From Martinezella tropici (GTDB taxonomy: Bacteria > Pseudomonadota > Alphaproteobacteria > Rhizobiales > Rhizobiaceae), in assembly GCA_000799755.1 (NCBI GenBank), contig JUHI01000001.1:1178001-1242000 (forward strand): a DNA stretch of 64,000 nt, in the 5' to 3' direction. The position numbers and the translations under genes are program-made. The notes below the pieces were generated by a model. That model saw nothing but the letters and a program-made list of their open reading frames with translations. It ran no database searches and was not told the DNA's origin. Positions 18,430 to 27,923 of the stretch are shown piece after piece; positions within the stretch are counted from its first letter, which is position 1; each line of letters begins with the position of its first letter.

Positions 18430-19257
18430 ATGAGTTCTCTTCGCGCTGAATTGAGATTGCCAAACGAACTGGGGCCGCAGCTGCGCGCATGGCGCGACAC
18501 GCGCGGCAAGAGCCAGCTCGAGCTTTCCCTCGACACCGGTATTTCGCAGCGGCAGATCAGCTTTATCGAAAGCGGCAGGAGCACGCCGGGCCGCCATAAT
18601 GTGTTGCGGCTCGCCGATGCCCTGGACGTGCCGTTCCGCGAGCGCAACACGCTGCTGCTCGCCGCCGGTTATGCGCCGATCTATTCCGAAGGAAGTTTTG
18701 ACAATCAGGAAATGCAAGGCGTGACCAACGCGCTGAAGCGCATGCTGCGCCAGCACGAGCCCTTCCCCGCCGTCGTGATGGACCGCTACTGGAATGTCCT
18801 GATGACCAACGACGCGACGCTGCGCTTCTTCGGTCACTTTACCGATATGGATGCACGCCCGAAGCCGCGCAATCTTCTTCATCTGATGTTCGACCCCGCG
18901 GGCATGCGACCCTTCATTCCGGATTGGGACAAGACGGCCGAAAGCCTGATGGGGCGCGTTTTCCGCGAGTCCGTCGGCCGCGTCATCGACGGACGGACGA
19001 AGGAGCTGATCGACAGTCTCCTCGCCTACCCCGATGTGAATGCCGAATGGAAGACATCATCAGCAACCGAGAATGCACCAGTGATCCCCTTGTCGTTCGT
19101 GAAGGACGGGCATGTGCTGAAATTCTTCTCTCTGGTGACGACAGTTGGAACGCCGCAGATGATCACGACCCAGGAGTTGCGGGTCGAATGCATGTTTCCG
19201 CTGGATGATGCCACGGAGGCGCGTTACGCGGCGCTGATGAACGCAGCCGCAGGGTGA
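18430..19257 (+). CDS. XRE-family regulator with MmyB-like ligand domain
   Basis: 275 residues. The helix-turn-helix occupies about residues 13-70 (LGPQLRAWRDTRGKSQLELS, then GISQRQISFIESGRSTPG). The remaining part is the MmyB-like PAS-type ligand domain (VVMDRYWNVLMTNDATLRFF ... LLHLMFDPAGMRPFIPDW), which may bind fatty-acid-like molecules in relatives. It probably controls the upstream NTF2-like gene or itself. Confidence 0.85.
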   Translation: MSSLRAELRLPNELGPQLRAWRDTRGKSQLELSLDTGISQRQISFIESGRSTPGRHNVLRLADALDVPFRERNTLLLAAGYAPIYSEGSFDNQEMQGVTNALKRMLRQHEPFPAVVMDRYWNVLMTNDATLRFFGHFTDMDARPKPRNLLHLMFDPAGMRPFIPDWDKTAESLMGRVFRESVGRVIDGRTKELIDSLLAYPDVNAEWKTSSATENAPVIPLSFVKDGHVLKFFSLVTTVGTPQMITTQELRVECMFPLDDATEARYAALMNAAAG

Positions 19258-19297
19258 TGAGCCACAGGCCGATCGCCTGTGGCTGCAGTCTGCGATA

Positions 19298-20881
19298 TCA
19301 AGCCGCCTTGACGGCGTGATATTCCTTGATCGCGACCATCTTGATAGCCGGGTAACGTTCCGCCTCGTAGCGCAGCGAGAAGCCGTCCTGCGCGAGGAAG
19401 ACCGGATCGCCGTCGAGGTCGCGGGCGATATCGCCGCGGCGCTGGGTGACGAATTTTTCGAGATCGGCGGACTGGTCAGCCGAGATCCAGCGGCAGACGG
19501 AGAAGCGCGACATTTCAAAGGAAACCGGTAGACCGTATTCGGCCATCAGGCGCTCCTTCAGCACGTCGAGCTGCAAGGCGCCGACGACGCCGACAATGGC
19601 GGGCGAGCCGTCTTCCGGCGAGAAGAGCTGCACGACGCCTTCTTCGGCCATCTGCTGCAGGGCTTCCTTGAGCTTCTTTGCCTTCATTGCGTCTTCGAGA
19701 CGAACGCGGCGCAGGATTTCCGGCGAGAAGTTCGGCACGCCCTGGAAGACGAGGGATTCGCCTTCCGTCAGCGTGTCGCCGATGCGCAGCGTTCCGTGGT
19801 TCGGAATGCCGACGACGTCGCCGGCATAGGCGGTGTCGGCGAGCTGGCGCTGCGAGGCGAAGAAGAACTGCGGCGCGGTGAGCCCGAGCTGCTTGCCGGT
19901 GCGCGACAGCCGCGCCTTCATGCCGCGCTCCAGCTTGCCGGAGCAGATACGGGCGAAAGCGATGCGGTCGCGATGGTTCGGGTCCATGTTAGCCTGGATC
20001 TTGAAGACGAAGGCCGTCATCTTGTCGTCGGTTGCGTGAACGGTCCTGATATCGGCGACCTGGTCGCGCGGCGGCGGCGCGAATTCGCCGAGCGCGTTGA
20101 TAAGATCGCGCACGCCGAAATTGCGAAGCGCCGAGCCGAAGAAGACCGGCGTCATATGCCCTTCGAGGAAGGACTCCCGGTCGAACGGACGGCAAGCCTC
20201 GATCGCCAGTTCCGTCTCGTCGACGAAGGCCTGACGCTCGTTTTCCGGCAGCCTGTCGGCAACCGCCTGCGGGCCGTTTACCTTCGTCGCCTCGACCTCG
20301 GTGTCGGAACCGCGCACGGTGTTGGCGGCAATATGATAGGAGCCGCAGAAGGTCTTGGAGCGGCCGATGGGCCAGGTGATCGGCGCCGTATCCAGCGCCA
20401 GCTTCTCTTCGACCTCATCGAGGATTTCGAAGGGATCGCGGCTCTCACGGTCCATCTTGTTGATGAAGGTGATGATCGGGATGTCGCGCATGCGGCAGAC
20501 TTCGAACAGCTTCAGCGTCCGCGGCTCGATACCCTTGGCGGCGTCGATGACCATAACCGCGGCGTCGACGGCCGTCAGCGTGCGGTAGGTGTCGTCGGCG
20601 AAGTCTTCGTGGCCGGGCGTATCGAGAATGTTGAAGACATTGCCTTCATATTCGAAGGTCATGACGGAGGTAACGACCGAGATGCCGCGCTCGCGCTCGA
20701 TCTTCATCCAGTCGGAGCGCGTCTGCATGCGATCCTTCTTCGCCTTGACTTCGCCGGCAAGCTGAATGGCGCCGCCGAACAGCAGCAGCTTTTCGGTGAG
20801 CGTGGTCTTGCCCGCGTCCGGGTGAGCGATAATAGCAAATGTGCGGCGGCGGGAGACCGCCTCGGCGAGACTTTCGGCCAT
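19298..20881 (-). CDS. prfC: Peptide chain release factor 3
   Basis: 527 residues, translational GTPase. G1 is AHPDAGKTT near residue 20, G3 DTPGHEDF, G4 NKMDRE. An EF-Tu-like domain 2 and the RF3 C-terminal domain follow (PNFSPEILRRVRLEDAMKAKKL). RF3-GTP promotes recycling of RF1/RF2 from the ribosome. It is divergent from dut and monocistronic. Confidence 0.97.
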   Translation of the reverse strand: MAESLAEAVSRRRTFAIIAHPDAGKTTLTEKLLLFGGAIQLAGEVKAKKDRMQTRSDWMKIERERGISVVTSVMTFEYEGNVFNILDTPGHEDFADDTYRTLTAVDAAVMVIDAAKGIEPRTLKLFEVCRMRDIPIITFINKMDRESRDPFEILDEVEEKLALDTAPITWPIGRSKTFCGSYHIAANTVRGSDTEVEATKVNGPQAVADRLPENERQAFVDETELAIEACRPFDRESFLEGHMTPVFFGSALRNFGVRDLINALGEFAPPPRDQVADIRTVHATDDKMTAFVFKIQANMDPNHRDRIAFARICSGKLERGMKARLSRTGKQLGLTAPQFFFASQRQLADTAYAGDVVGIPNHGTLRIGDTLTEGESLVFQGVPNFSPEILRRVRLEDAMKAKKLKEALQQMAEEGVVQLFSPEDGSPAIVGVVGALQLDVLKERLMAEYGLPVSFEMSRFSVCRWISADQSADLEKFVTQRRGDIARDLDGDPVFLAQDGFSLRYEAERYPAIKMVAIKEYHAVKAA

Positions 20882-20972
20882 ACGTGTAAATCCTGTGAAT
20901 TGCGGCCGTATCTAACGACTCAAAGCCCCAAATGCAATTGACCTCGGCCGCCGCAGCGCAAACTAATGCCGC

Positions 20973-21443
20973 ATGACCATACACACCGATATCAGCCCGA
21001 CGCTGAACCTCATCCGCCTGCCGCATGGCGAAGGCCTCGATCTGCCCGCCTATGAGACCAGAGGTGCCGCCGGCATGGACCTGCGCGCAGCCGTCGAGGA
21101 CGGCGCAACATTGACGCTTGCACCCGGCAAGCGGGCGCTTGTGCCCACCGGCTTGATCTTTGAAATTCCCGAAGGTTTCGAGGCGCAGATCCGCCCGCGC
21201 TCCGGCCTTGCCTTCAAGAACGGCATCACCTGCCTGAACTCGCCCGGCACCATCGACAGCGATTACCGCGGCGAAGTAAAGGTGATTCTGATCAATCTCG
21301 GCGAAGAGCCCTTCGAGATTACCCGCGGCATGCGCATCGCGCAGATGATCATTGCCCCGGCAATCCAGGCCCGCATTGTCGAGACCAATGAAGCGAGCGA
21401 AACCAAGCGCGGCGCCGGCGGCTTCGGCTCGACCGGCGTGTGA
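20973..21443 (+). CDS. dut: dUTP diphosphatase
   Basis: 156 residues with all five dUTPase motifs: AGMDLRAA (1), RSGLAFKNG (2), [13 protein letters not shown] (3), RIAQMII (4) and the C-terminal [10 protein letters not shown] (5). It hydrolyses dUTP to dUMP, keeping uracil out of DNA. The TGA stop shares one base with the ATG of the next gene. Confidence 0.97.
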   Translation: MTIHTDISPTLNLIRLPHGEGLDLPAYETRGAAGMDLRAAVEDGATLTLAPGKRALVPTGLIFEIPEGFEAQIRPRSGLAFKNGITCLNSPGTIDSDYRGEVKVILINLGEEPFEITRGMRIAQMIIAPAIQARIVETNEASETKRGAGGFGSTGV

Positions 21444-22336
21444 TGACCGAGCTTGCCCAAGCGCATGGCCTGACACTTCGCGAGGATTACTTCGACGATC
21501 CTGCCGCCTGGAACGGCCTCGTCGAGTTGCTGCAGGACACGTTTTCCATCGATGTCAGCCTTCAGGATCGCTTTGGCGGTCCCGACTCAAGCAGCATGCC
21601 ATCAGGCTATTTCGATAGCGAAGGCTGCTGCGTCGCCAACTTCACCGCCTTCTCCATGCCGATGATGATCAATGGCCGTGCCGTCAAGGCGGCGGGCTAT
21701 CAATCCGGCGCGGTGCGGCCGGAGTGGCGCGAACGCGGCCTCTATCGCGATCTCATGCAGCGCGCCTTTGAGCGAACCGCAGCCGAGGGATACGAGCTCG
21801 ATCTCCTGCTCACCGATAAGCCCGCGCTTTACGAGCGCTATGGCTTTCGCACCGTGCCGCAGCATGTCTTCGTTGCGAAGCTGCCAAAGCTCGAGAAGTC
21901 AGACAGGAGTGCCCGGCAGCTTTCCCTGGAATCGCCTGATGATCTCAGCTTGATCAAGTCTCTGCTGCAAAACCGGCAGCCGGTCTCCAACCGCTTTGCC
22001 GTTATCAGGCAGATGGAGATGTTTCTGCTGAATGCCTGCTTCAATTCCGCGATCCGCCTGACGACGCTCGGGGATGAGACGGTCGTCGCATGGACCTTCG
22101 ACGGGGCGACTCTCTGGCTTCTCGATGTCGCGGGAACAGTCATTCCATCCCTTGCGACCATTGTGTCTGCGCTTGATATCGAACCCGATCGTATCGAGGT
22201 CTGCTTTTCGCCGGATCGCCTCAATTGCGAGACGTCGCTGGAGCCCTATGAGGGTTACACGATGCTGATGGCGCGCGGCAAAGCAGCGGACGAGATTGCC
22301 GGGCCGCTCATGCTCTCGCCGATGGCGGAATTCTAG
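21443..22336 (+). CDS. GNAT-family N-acetyltransferase
   Basis: 297 residues. The N-terminal half has a GNAT core: QSGAVRPEWRERGLYRDLMQRAF (acetyl-CoA loop) and YERYGFR. The C-terminal half resembles the SCP2-like extension of Eis-type acetyltransferases. ATG 21443 overlaps the dut stop (TGATG), so translation is coupled. The 3' end shares CTAG with the convergent AsnC-type regulator. Substrate unknown. Confidence 0.8.
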   Translation: MTELAQAHGLTLREDYFDDPAAWNGLVELLQDTFSIDVSLQDRFGGPDSSSMPSGYFDSEGCCVANFTAFSMPMMINGRAVKAAGYQSGAVRPEWRERGLYRDLMQRAFERTAAEGYELDLLLTDKPALYERYGFRTVPQHVFVAKLPKLEKSDRSARQLSLESPDDLSLIKSLLQNRQPVSNRFAVIRQMEMFLLNACFNSAIRLTTLGDETVVAWTFDGATLWLLDVAGTVIPSLATIVSALDIEPDRIEVCFSPDRLNCETSLEPYEGYTMLMARGKAADEIAGPLMLSPMAEF

Positions 22337-22797
22337 CGTGATAACGGCGGCAGTCGACGCTTGACCGGCGTCGCCTTGATCATCGACGTGTTCGTCTCGG
22401 CCCGCTCGGTGATCTTGTCGAGAATGCCGTCGAGTTCGCCCATGGAGCGCACCACCAACCGCCCGATAAAGCAATCGTCGCCGGTGACCTTGTCGCATTC
22501 GATGAATTCCGGCGTCTGCTGAATAATCCGCTCGACGACGTGAAGCTGACCGGGCAACGGCCTGATGCGGACGATCGCCTGCAGGGGATAGTCGATCGCT
22601 TCCGGCGCGATATCGACGGTGAAAGCAGAGATGACGCCGCGCTCCTCCAGCCGGCGCAGCCGCTCCGCCGCACTTGGGGACGAGAGGCCAGCAACTTCCG
22701 CCAGCTCCTTCAGCGATATCCGGGCATTGCGTGCGAGCGCCTCAAGCATCCGCTGATCGATATCATCGAGATCCAAGGGAGCGTTAGGTATACCCAT
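22333..22797 (-). CDS. Lrp/AsnC-family transcriptional regulator
   Basis: 154 residues: winged helix (LDDIDQRMLEALARNARISL ... GLSSPSAAERLRRLEERGVI) and a RAM effector domain (VRIRPLPGQLHVVERIIQQTPEFIECDKVTGDDCF over residues 77-112). Divergent from an EamA transporter, its likely target; an AT-rich inverted repeat lies in the gap (22809-22828). Confidence 0.9.
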   Translation of the reverse strand: MGIPNAPLDLDDIDQRMLEALARNARISLKELAEVAGLSSPSAAERLRRLEERGVISAFTVDIAPEAIDYPLQAIVRIRPLPGQLHVVERIIQQTPEFIECDKVTGDDCFIGRLVVRSMGELDGILDKITERAETNTSMIKATPVKRRLPPLSR

Positions 22798-22808
22798 GCC
22801 TTAGCCTC

Positions 22809-22828
22809 ATTTAATTAGGCAGTTAAAT
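22809..22828. promoter_or_regulatory. Candidate Lrp/AsnC operator
   Basis: ATTTAATT-AGGC-AGTTAAAT, a 7-of-8 inverted repeat 12 bp upstream of the AsnC-type gene. AT-rich 15-20 bp dyads are characteristic of Lrp-family sites. Confidence 0.5.
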
Positions 22829-22905
22829 CTCACGACCTTATTAAGTCTATATCACCGGCTTCCAAGCCGCAATATGATTGGCTTCGTCAGACGGGAGCGA
22901 AGGCC

Positions 22906-23820
22906 ATGAGCGAGATAAGACACGGCACGATAGAAATGACAGCGGCAATGCTGATTTCAGGCACGATCGGCTGGTTCGTGCTGATGTCCGGGCAGGCCGT
23001 CACCGACGTCGTCTTCTGGCGTTGCTCCTTCGGCGCGCTGACGCTGCTTGCGATCTGCGCCACCATGGGCCTGCTTCGCCCCGGCATTCTGAATTTGAGG
23101 ACCTATTCGATCGCGGTCGGCGGCGGGATCGCCATCGTCCTTAATTGGCTGCTGCTGTTCGCCGCCTATTCCCATGCCTCCATTTCCATCGCCACGACGG
23201 TCTACAATACGCAGCCCTTCATGCTTTTGGGGCTCGGCGCGCTGTTTCTCGGCGAGCGGATTACCTTCACCAAGCTGTTCTGGCTCGGCCTCGCTTTTGC
23301 CGGCATGGTCATTATCGTCGAAGGCAAGCCTGCCGAAACGGCGGGTGTGGGAAGCTATGCGATGGGCATTCTGCTCTCGCTGAGCGCTGCCTTCTTTTAC
23401 GCGCTGGCAGCCATCGCCGCGAAGTGGCTGAAGGGCACGCCGCCGCATCTGATCGCGCTCATCCAGGTCTCGACCGGCATCCTGATGCTTGCTCCCTTCA
23501 CCAATTTTTCCGCCGCGCCGCAGGATGCCGGCGGGTGGTCGATCCTTGTCACCATGGGCGTCGTCCATACCGGCCTGATGTATGTGCTGCTTTACGGCGC
23601 CATCCAGAAGCTGCCGACGCATCTGACCGGCGCGCTGTCCTTCATCTATCCGATCGCCGCCATCGCGGTCGACCGCTTCGCCTTCGGCCATGTGCTCGGC
23701 GTCGCGCAAATCGCCGGTGCAGTTATCATTCTCGGCGCTGCTGCGGGCATGAATCTCGGCTGGCGGATTTCCCTCCCCCGACATAAAAACAATCATCTTT
23801 CCAAGGAGGCCGCCGAATGA
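22906..23820 (+). CDS. EamA/DMT-family transporter
   Basis: 304 residues with about ten membrane helices in two EamA repeats (helix-rich segments from residue 10 to 285). DMT members of this kind export amino acids or other metabolites. Its start lies 108 bp from the divergent Lrp-type gene, which suggests amino-acid-responsive control. The stop overlaps the next ATG by four bases (ATGA). Confidence 0.85.
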   Translation: MSEIRHGTIEMTAAMLISGTIGWFVLMSGQAVTDVVFWRCSFGALTLLAICATMGLLRPGILNLRTYSIAVGGGIAIVLNWLLLFAAYSHASISIATTVYNTQPFMLLGLGALFLGERITFTKLFWLGLAFAGMVIIVEGKPAETAGVGSYAMGILLSLSAAFFYALAAIAAKWLKGTPPHLIALIQVSTGILMLAPFTNFSAAPQDAGGWSILVTMGVVHTGLMYVLLYGAIQKLPTHLTGALSFIYPIAAIAVDRFAFGHVLGVAQIAGAVIILGAAAGMNLGWRISLPRHKNNHLSKEAAE

Positions 23821-24119
23821 TCACCTGCTACCTGCACTATGTCATCGATCCCTACAAGCTTGCCGAATTCGAATATTACGCCAAGCTCTGGATTCCGCTG
23901 GTCAACCGGTTGGGCGGCACGCATCACGGCTATTTCATGCCGCATGAGGGTGCCAACAACATCGCATTGGCGCTCTTCAGCTTCCCGAGCCTTGCCGCCT
24001 ATGAGGAGTATCGGCTGAAAATACCCGGCGATGCTGAATGCCAGGCTGCCCTTGCCTATGGCGAGGAAACGCGCTGCATCGTCAGCTACGAGCGCAGCTT
24101 CATGCGTCCGGTCTTCTGA
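23817..24119 (+). CDS. NIPSNAP-family protein
   Basis: 100 residues of ferredoxin-like (dimeric alpha-beta barrel) fold: MITCYLHYVIDPYKLAEFEYYA at the start, GGTHHGYFMPHEGANNIALALFSF in the middle. Overlap of four bases with the EamA gene shows translational coupling. Function unknown in bacteria. Confidence 0.85.
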   Translation: MITCYLHYVIDPYKLAEFEYYAKLWIPLVNRLGGTHHGYFMPHEGANNIALALFSFPSLAAYEEYRLKIPGDAECQAALAYGEETRCIVSYERSFMRPVF

Positions 24120-24121
24120 CC

Positions 24122-24757
24122 TTAATTAGCCGGATTCGGACAAGTTTCGGAGCGGCCGTCGAGGCCCTCCGCCATCTTCTCGAACGTCGCTGACGGTCCA
24201 GCCTTGCCCGCGCCTATGCGCAGGACATAGAGGCTGTCGAAATCCTTGCCATGCCATTTCGGCACGGCTTTCTTGTCGCCGCCATTGTCGCTCATCAGCT
24301 GGCGGGCGAGCTCGAAGATCTGCTTATGCTCCCAGGCGACGAAGATCAGCTTGCCGGCATAGGCAGGCTTTTCCAGCTCGGCCTTGAGATCATCGATATC
24401 CTCGTAGCCGAAGCTGGTATCGACGGGCATACCGAGGGCGATTGCCGTCGGCTCGACGGTCGCAAGCGGCCGGATATAATCGTAGGACGTGCCGGAATCT
24501 TCTTTCCGTTTGGATGGATCGGGCGCGAAGATCGCGGCGGGTTTGCCGAAGAGCTTCGTCAGCACCGGCGGCAGTGCCAAGGCCCGATTGAGACCCTGGC
24601 AGCTCAGCTGACCGAGACCCGCCTCGGGCTTTTCGCCATGGCGCATGAAGACGATCGTCTGCGTGCCCGGCTCCGCTGCCAAAGCGATCGATGGCAGGCT
24701 CCCGAGTGATGCCAGCGCCAGAAGGCCAGCGACGAGCTGTTTTGAAGTATTGTTCAT
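24122..24757 (-). CDS. Exported histidine phosphatase-family protein
   Basis: 211 residues. Signal peptide (LLALASLGSLPSIALA), then FMRHGEKPEAG, where RHG holds the catalytic histidine, and a later conserved WEH motif supplying the second histidine. Periplasmic relatives hydrolyse phosphomonoesters of varied substrates. Its ATG overlaps the TGA of the upstream LysE gene (TGATG). Confidence 0.85.
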   Translation of the reverse strand: MNNTSKQLVAGLLALASLGSLPSIALAAEPGTQTIVFMRHGEKPEAGLGQLSCQGLNRALALPPVLTKLFGKPAAIFAPDPSKRKEDSGTSYDYIRPLATVEPTAIALGMPVDTSFGYEDIDDLKAELEKPAYAGKLIFVAWEHKQIFELARQLMSDNGGDKKAVPKWHGKDFDSLYVLRIGAGKAGPSATFEKMAEGLDGRSETCPNPAN

Positions 24758-25389
24758 CAGCGTTGCGCCTCGAACGCCATGCGCAGGGCGAGCCCGGCCA
24801 GCACCGTGCCCATCAGCCAGCGCTGCACCAGCGCGAAAGACGGGCGGCGGGTGAGAAACATCGCGATCCAGCCGGCGCTCAGCGCGAAGATGGCATTGAA
24901 TGTGACGCTGATGACGATCTGCGAGAAGCCGAGCACGAGCGATTGGGTGAAGACGCTGCCGGCGGCAGGATCGATGAACTGTGGCAGCAGCGACAGATAG
25001 AGGATCGCGACCTTCGGGTTCAGCAGGCTGGTTACCAGTCCCATGGTGAACAGCCGGCGCGTGCTATCCTTCGGCAGCTCACGCACCTGAAAGGCGGAAC
25101 GACCGCCGGGCTTCAGCGCGTTCCATGCGAGCCAGGCGAGATAGGCCGCACCCGCAAGCCGCAACGCGTCATAAGCGAAGGGAACGGCGAAGACGAAGGC
25201 GGTGATGCCGAGCGCAGCCGAGAACATGTAGAAGAGGAAACCGCAGGCGACGCCGCCGAGCGAGATCAGGCCCGCCGCCGGCCCCTGCGAAATCGAACGC
25301 GACACCAGATAGATCATGTTCGGCCCGGGTGTCAGCACCATGCCGAGAGCGATCAGGGCAAAGGCGATCATGCTGGTCAGATGCGGCAT
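24757..25389 (-). CDS. LysE/RhtB-family translocator
   Basis: 210 residues with about six membrane helices. The family signature at the N-terminus is LTPGPNMIYLVSRSI, and SLLNPKVAILYLSLLPQF lies in the middle. Family members export amino acids such as homoserine, threonine or lysine. ATG 25389 has CCGGAGG upstream. It is in an operon with the phosphatase and probably the isochorismatase-like gene 26 bp upstream. Confidence 0.9.
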   Translation of the reverse strand: MPHLTSMIAFALIALGMVLTPGPNMIYLVSRSISQGPAAGLISLGGVACGFLFYMFSAALGITAFVFAVPFAYDALRLAGAAYLAWLAWNALKPGGRSAFQVRELPKDSTRRLFTMGLVTSLLNPKVAILYLSLLPQFIDPAAGSVFTQSLVLGFSQIVISVTFNAIFALSAGWIAMFLTRRPSFALVQRWLMGTVLAGLALRMAFEAQR

Positions 25390-25414
25390 AGAGCCTCCGG
25401 CGGGAAAAAGGGCT

Positions 25415-25972
25415 TCAGAAGGAAATTTCGGTGGACGCAACCAGCCTGATTTCATGCGGCCCGGCATCGAAGCCGTCAAGCAGCATATTGTGATGGATGA
25501 CAATCTCTTCGAAGCTCAGCCGGCCCATATCCGCCGTCGTATGGCCATCGGCGATCAGCGTCACGTCGAAACCCAGCGAAACGGCGCGCCGCACCGTCGT
25601 GTCGACGCAGAACTGCGTCATGCAGCCGCCGACGATGAGATGGGTGACGCCCCGCGCTCGCAGCCGCGCCTCCAGATCCGTCTCGAAGAAGGAATCGCAG
25701 CTCGTCTTGTGCACGACGGCATCACCGGCTTCGGGCGCGATTTCCCGGCGCAGCTGCCAACCTTCGCTGCGCTTGACCAGGCGGTGGCCCGGCGCACCGT
25801 CATGCTGGACGATGAAGGCCGGGACGCCGGCGGCACGGGCGCTGTGTTTCAGCGCGGCCAGTTTGGCCATAACAACCTCAAGCGCGGCGTCGATATCCGG
25901 CTGACGCTCCGGCGTACCAAGGCCTGTCAGGATGGAATTCTGAAGATCGATCAGGAGCAATGCGGAAGACAT
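25415..25972 (-). CDS. Isochorismatase-family cysteine hydrolase
   Basis: 185 residues. The catalytic triad is visible as D9 (LLLIDLQN), a lysine in VVHKTSCDSFF and the nucleophile Cys in GGCMTQFCVDTT. Substrates in this family include nicotinamide, N-carbamoyl compounds and isochorismate. ATG 25972 is preceded by AAGGATCTC. Probably the first gene of the LysE-phosphatase operon. Confidence 0.9.
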   Translation of the reverse strand: MSSALLLIDLQNSILTGLGTPERQPDIDAALEVVMAKLAALKHSARAAGVPAFIVQHDGAPGHRLVKRSEGWQLRREIAPEAGDAVVHKTSCDSFFETDLEARLRARGVTHLIVGGCMTQFCVDTTVRRAVSLGFDVTLIADGHTTADMGRLSFEEIVIHHNMLLDGFDAGPHEIRLVASTEISF

Positions 25973-26101
25973 GAGATCCTTGGGCAAAGCAGTTTCGACG
26001 CGCCGTTAATGCCTTGGTAATATGTTCGCAGCACCGGCGCAATCGCTTGAAAACGCAAAGGTGGTACGATAGGGCGAATACCATCCCAGGAGGAAAATTT
26101 C

Positions 26102-26719
26102 ATGACGCTCGCGGCCCTGCTTGCCTATTGCGGCGCTCTCTTCATCGCCGCCGCCATTCCCGGTCCGGGTATTACCGCGATCGTGGCGCGGGCGCTTGGC
26201 TCCGGCTTTCGCGAGACTTTCTTCATGGGCCTAGGGCTCGTGCTCGGCGACACCATCTACCTGACTGCCGTGATCCTCGGCCTTGCCTTCGTGGCTGAAG
26301 CCTTCACCGAGGTCTTCATCGTCATCAAGATCGCCGGCGCGCTTTATCTCGGCTACATCGCCTGGAAACTCTGGACGGCAGGCCTGCTGGCCGCAGATAT
26401 CGCCGCAAGGAAATCCAACAGCGCCGGCATGTCCTTCCTCTCCGGCCTGCTCGTCACGCTCGGCAATCCCAAGACCATGCTTTTCTATATCGCGCTGGTG
26501 CCGACACTGATCGACATCGGCAACATCGGCTTGCGCGAATATGCGATCCTGGTTGCGGCGACGTTCGTCATCCTCCTGATCGTTCTCGTGCCCTACATGC
26601 TTCTTGCGTCACGGGCACGCACCTTTCTCAAGAGGCCGCGGGCGCTGCAGATCCTGAACCGGCTCGCCGCGAGCATCCTCGCCGCCACCGCTGCTTTCAT
26701 CGCCGCACGCGCCGCCTGA
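26102..26719 (+). CDS. LysE/RhtB-family translocator
   Basis: 205 residues with six predicted membrane helices. Signature IPGPGITAIVARALGSGF near the N-terminus and LVTLGNPKTMLFYIALVP in the middle. A small-molecule or amino-acid exporter, the second LysE-type gene within 1.5 kb. Preceded by CCAGGAGG. Confidence 0.9.
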   Translation: MTLAALLAYCGALFIAAAIPGPGITAIVARALGSGFRETFFMGLGLVLGDTIYLTAVILGLAFVAEAFTEVFIVIKIAGALYLGYIAWKLWTAGLLAADIAARKSNSAGMSFLSGLLVTLGNPKTMLFYIALVPTLIDIGNIGLREYAILVAATFVILLIVLVPYMLLASRARTFLKRPRALQILNRLAASILAATAAFIAARAA

Positions 26720-26855
26720 AAAAAACATCCAAAAACATGCCCTCTCAGAGATTCTTTTCTCACGAGCCTTGTGCGGGGGACGTCTCCGCACTCTGGTTTC
26801 CGCAGGCGTTTGATCCTATTGTCACCGCATAATTCCAATGTAGGGAGAGCTATCC

Positions 26856-27824
26856 ATGTCCGACACCCGCAAACCCGGCCGCGGCCGCGTCTATGCCTCG
26901 ATCACCGAGACCATCGGCGACACGCCGATCGTCCGTCTCGACAAGCTGGCAAAGGAAAAGGGCGTCAAGGCCAACCTCCTGGCAAAGCTCGAATTCTTCA
27001 ATCCCATCGCTTCGGTCAAGGACCGCATTGGCGTCGCCATGATCGAAAGCCTGGAAGCGCAGGGCAAGATCGCCCCCGGCCGGACCGTGCTGATCGAGCC
27101 GACCTCCGGCAACACAGGCATCGCGCTCGCTTTCGCTGCTGCCGCCAAGGGCTACCGGCTGATCCTGACCATGCCGGAAACCATGTCGATCGAGCGCCGC
27201 AAGATGCTGGCGCTGCTCGGCGCCGAACTGGTGCTGACCGAGGGCCCGAAGGGCATGAAGGGCGCGATCGCCAAGGCTGAAGAACTGGCCTCGTCGCTGC
27301 CGGACGCCATCATTCCGCAGCAGTTCGAAAATCCCGCCAACCCGGAAATCCATCGCAAGACGACGGCCGAGGAAATCTGGAACGATACCGAGGGCAAGGT
27401 CGATATCTTCGTGTCGGGTATCGGCACCGGCGGCACGATCACCGGCGTCGGCCAGGTGCTGAAGGCCCGCAAGCCCGACATCAAGGTCATCGCCGTCGAA
27501 CCGACGGATTCGCCGGTTCTGTCGGGCGGCAACCCCGGCCCGCACAAGATCCAGGGCATCGGTGCCGGCTTCGCGCCGAAGGTTCTCGACACGCATGTCT
27601 ATGACGAAGTGGTCACCGTCAGCAATGACGAGGCGTTCCAGCAGGCGCGGCTCGTGGCAAAGCTGGAAGGCGTGCCTGTTGGTATTTCCTCCGGCGCAGC
27701 GCTGACGGCAGCGATCAAGGTCGGCCAGCGCCCTGAAAACGAAGGCAAGACCATCGTCGTCATCATCCCCTCCTTCGCCGAGCGCTATCTGTCGACGGCG
27801 CTGTTCGAAGGGCTGGGCGGCTGA
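26856..27824 (+). CDS. cysK: Cysteine synthase A (O-acetylserine sulfhydrylase)
   Basis: 322 residues, PLP fold-type II. K55 in ASVKDRIG binds [11 protein letters not shown] (83-90) is the substrate loop, and GTGGTITG binds the PLP phosphate. It makes cysteine from O-acetylserine and sulfide. A clear terminator follows (27851-27876). A GTGCGG/CCGCAC stem lies about 65 bp before the start, but no known riboswitch was recognised. Confidence 0.95.
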   Translation: MSDTRKPGRGRVYASITETIGDTPIVRLDKLAKEKGVKANLLAKLEFFNPIASVKDRIGVAMIESLEAQGKIAPGRTVLIEPTSGNTGIALAFAAAAKGYRLILTMPETMSIERRKMLALLGAELVLTEGPKGMKGAIAKAEELASSLPDAIIPQQFENPANPEIHRKTTAEEIWNDTEGKVDIFVSGIGTGGTITGVGQVLKARKPDIKVIAVEPTDSPVLSGGNPGPHKIQGIGAGFAPKVLDTHVYDEVVTVSNDEAFQQARLVAKLEGVPVGISSGAALTAAIKVGQRPENEGKTIVVIIPSFAERYLSTALFEGLGG

Positions 27825-27850
27825 AACGAGCTACGATAAACTGATTGAGA

Positions 27851-27876
27851 AAGGGGTGCTGTGGCGCCCCTTTTTT
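27851..27876 (+). terminator. Rho-independent terminator of cysK
   Basis: AAGGGGTGC pairs with GCGCCCCTT around a short loop and is followed by a run of six T. Confidence 0.85.
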
Positions 27877-27923
27877 ATTCGGACAGGCCGAAGACAACAC
27901 TCTGTCGCCTCAGCTCCGGATTG

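Noticed and set aside
26771..26791. GTGCGG/CCGCAC stem upstream of cysK considered as a riboswitch
   Set aside because: A single 6 bp stem with none of the conserved elements of SAM or other sulfur-related riboswitches.
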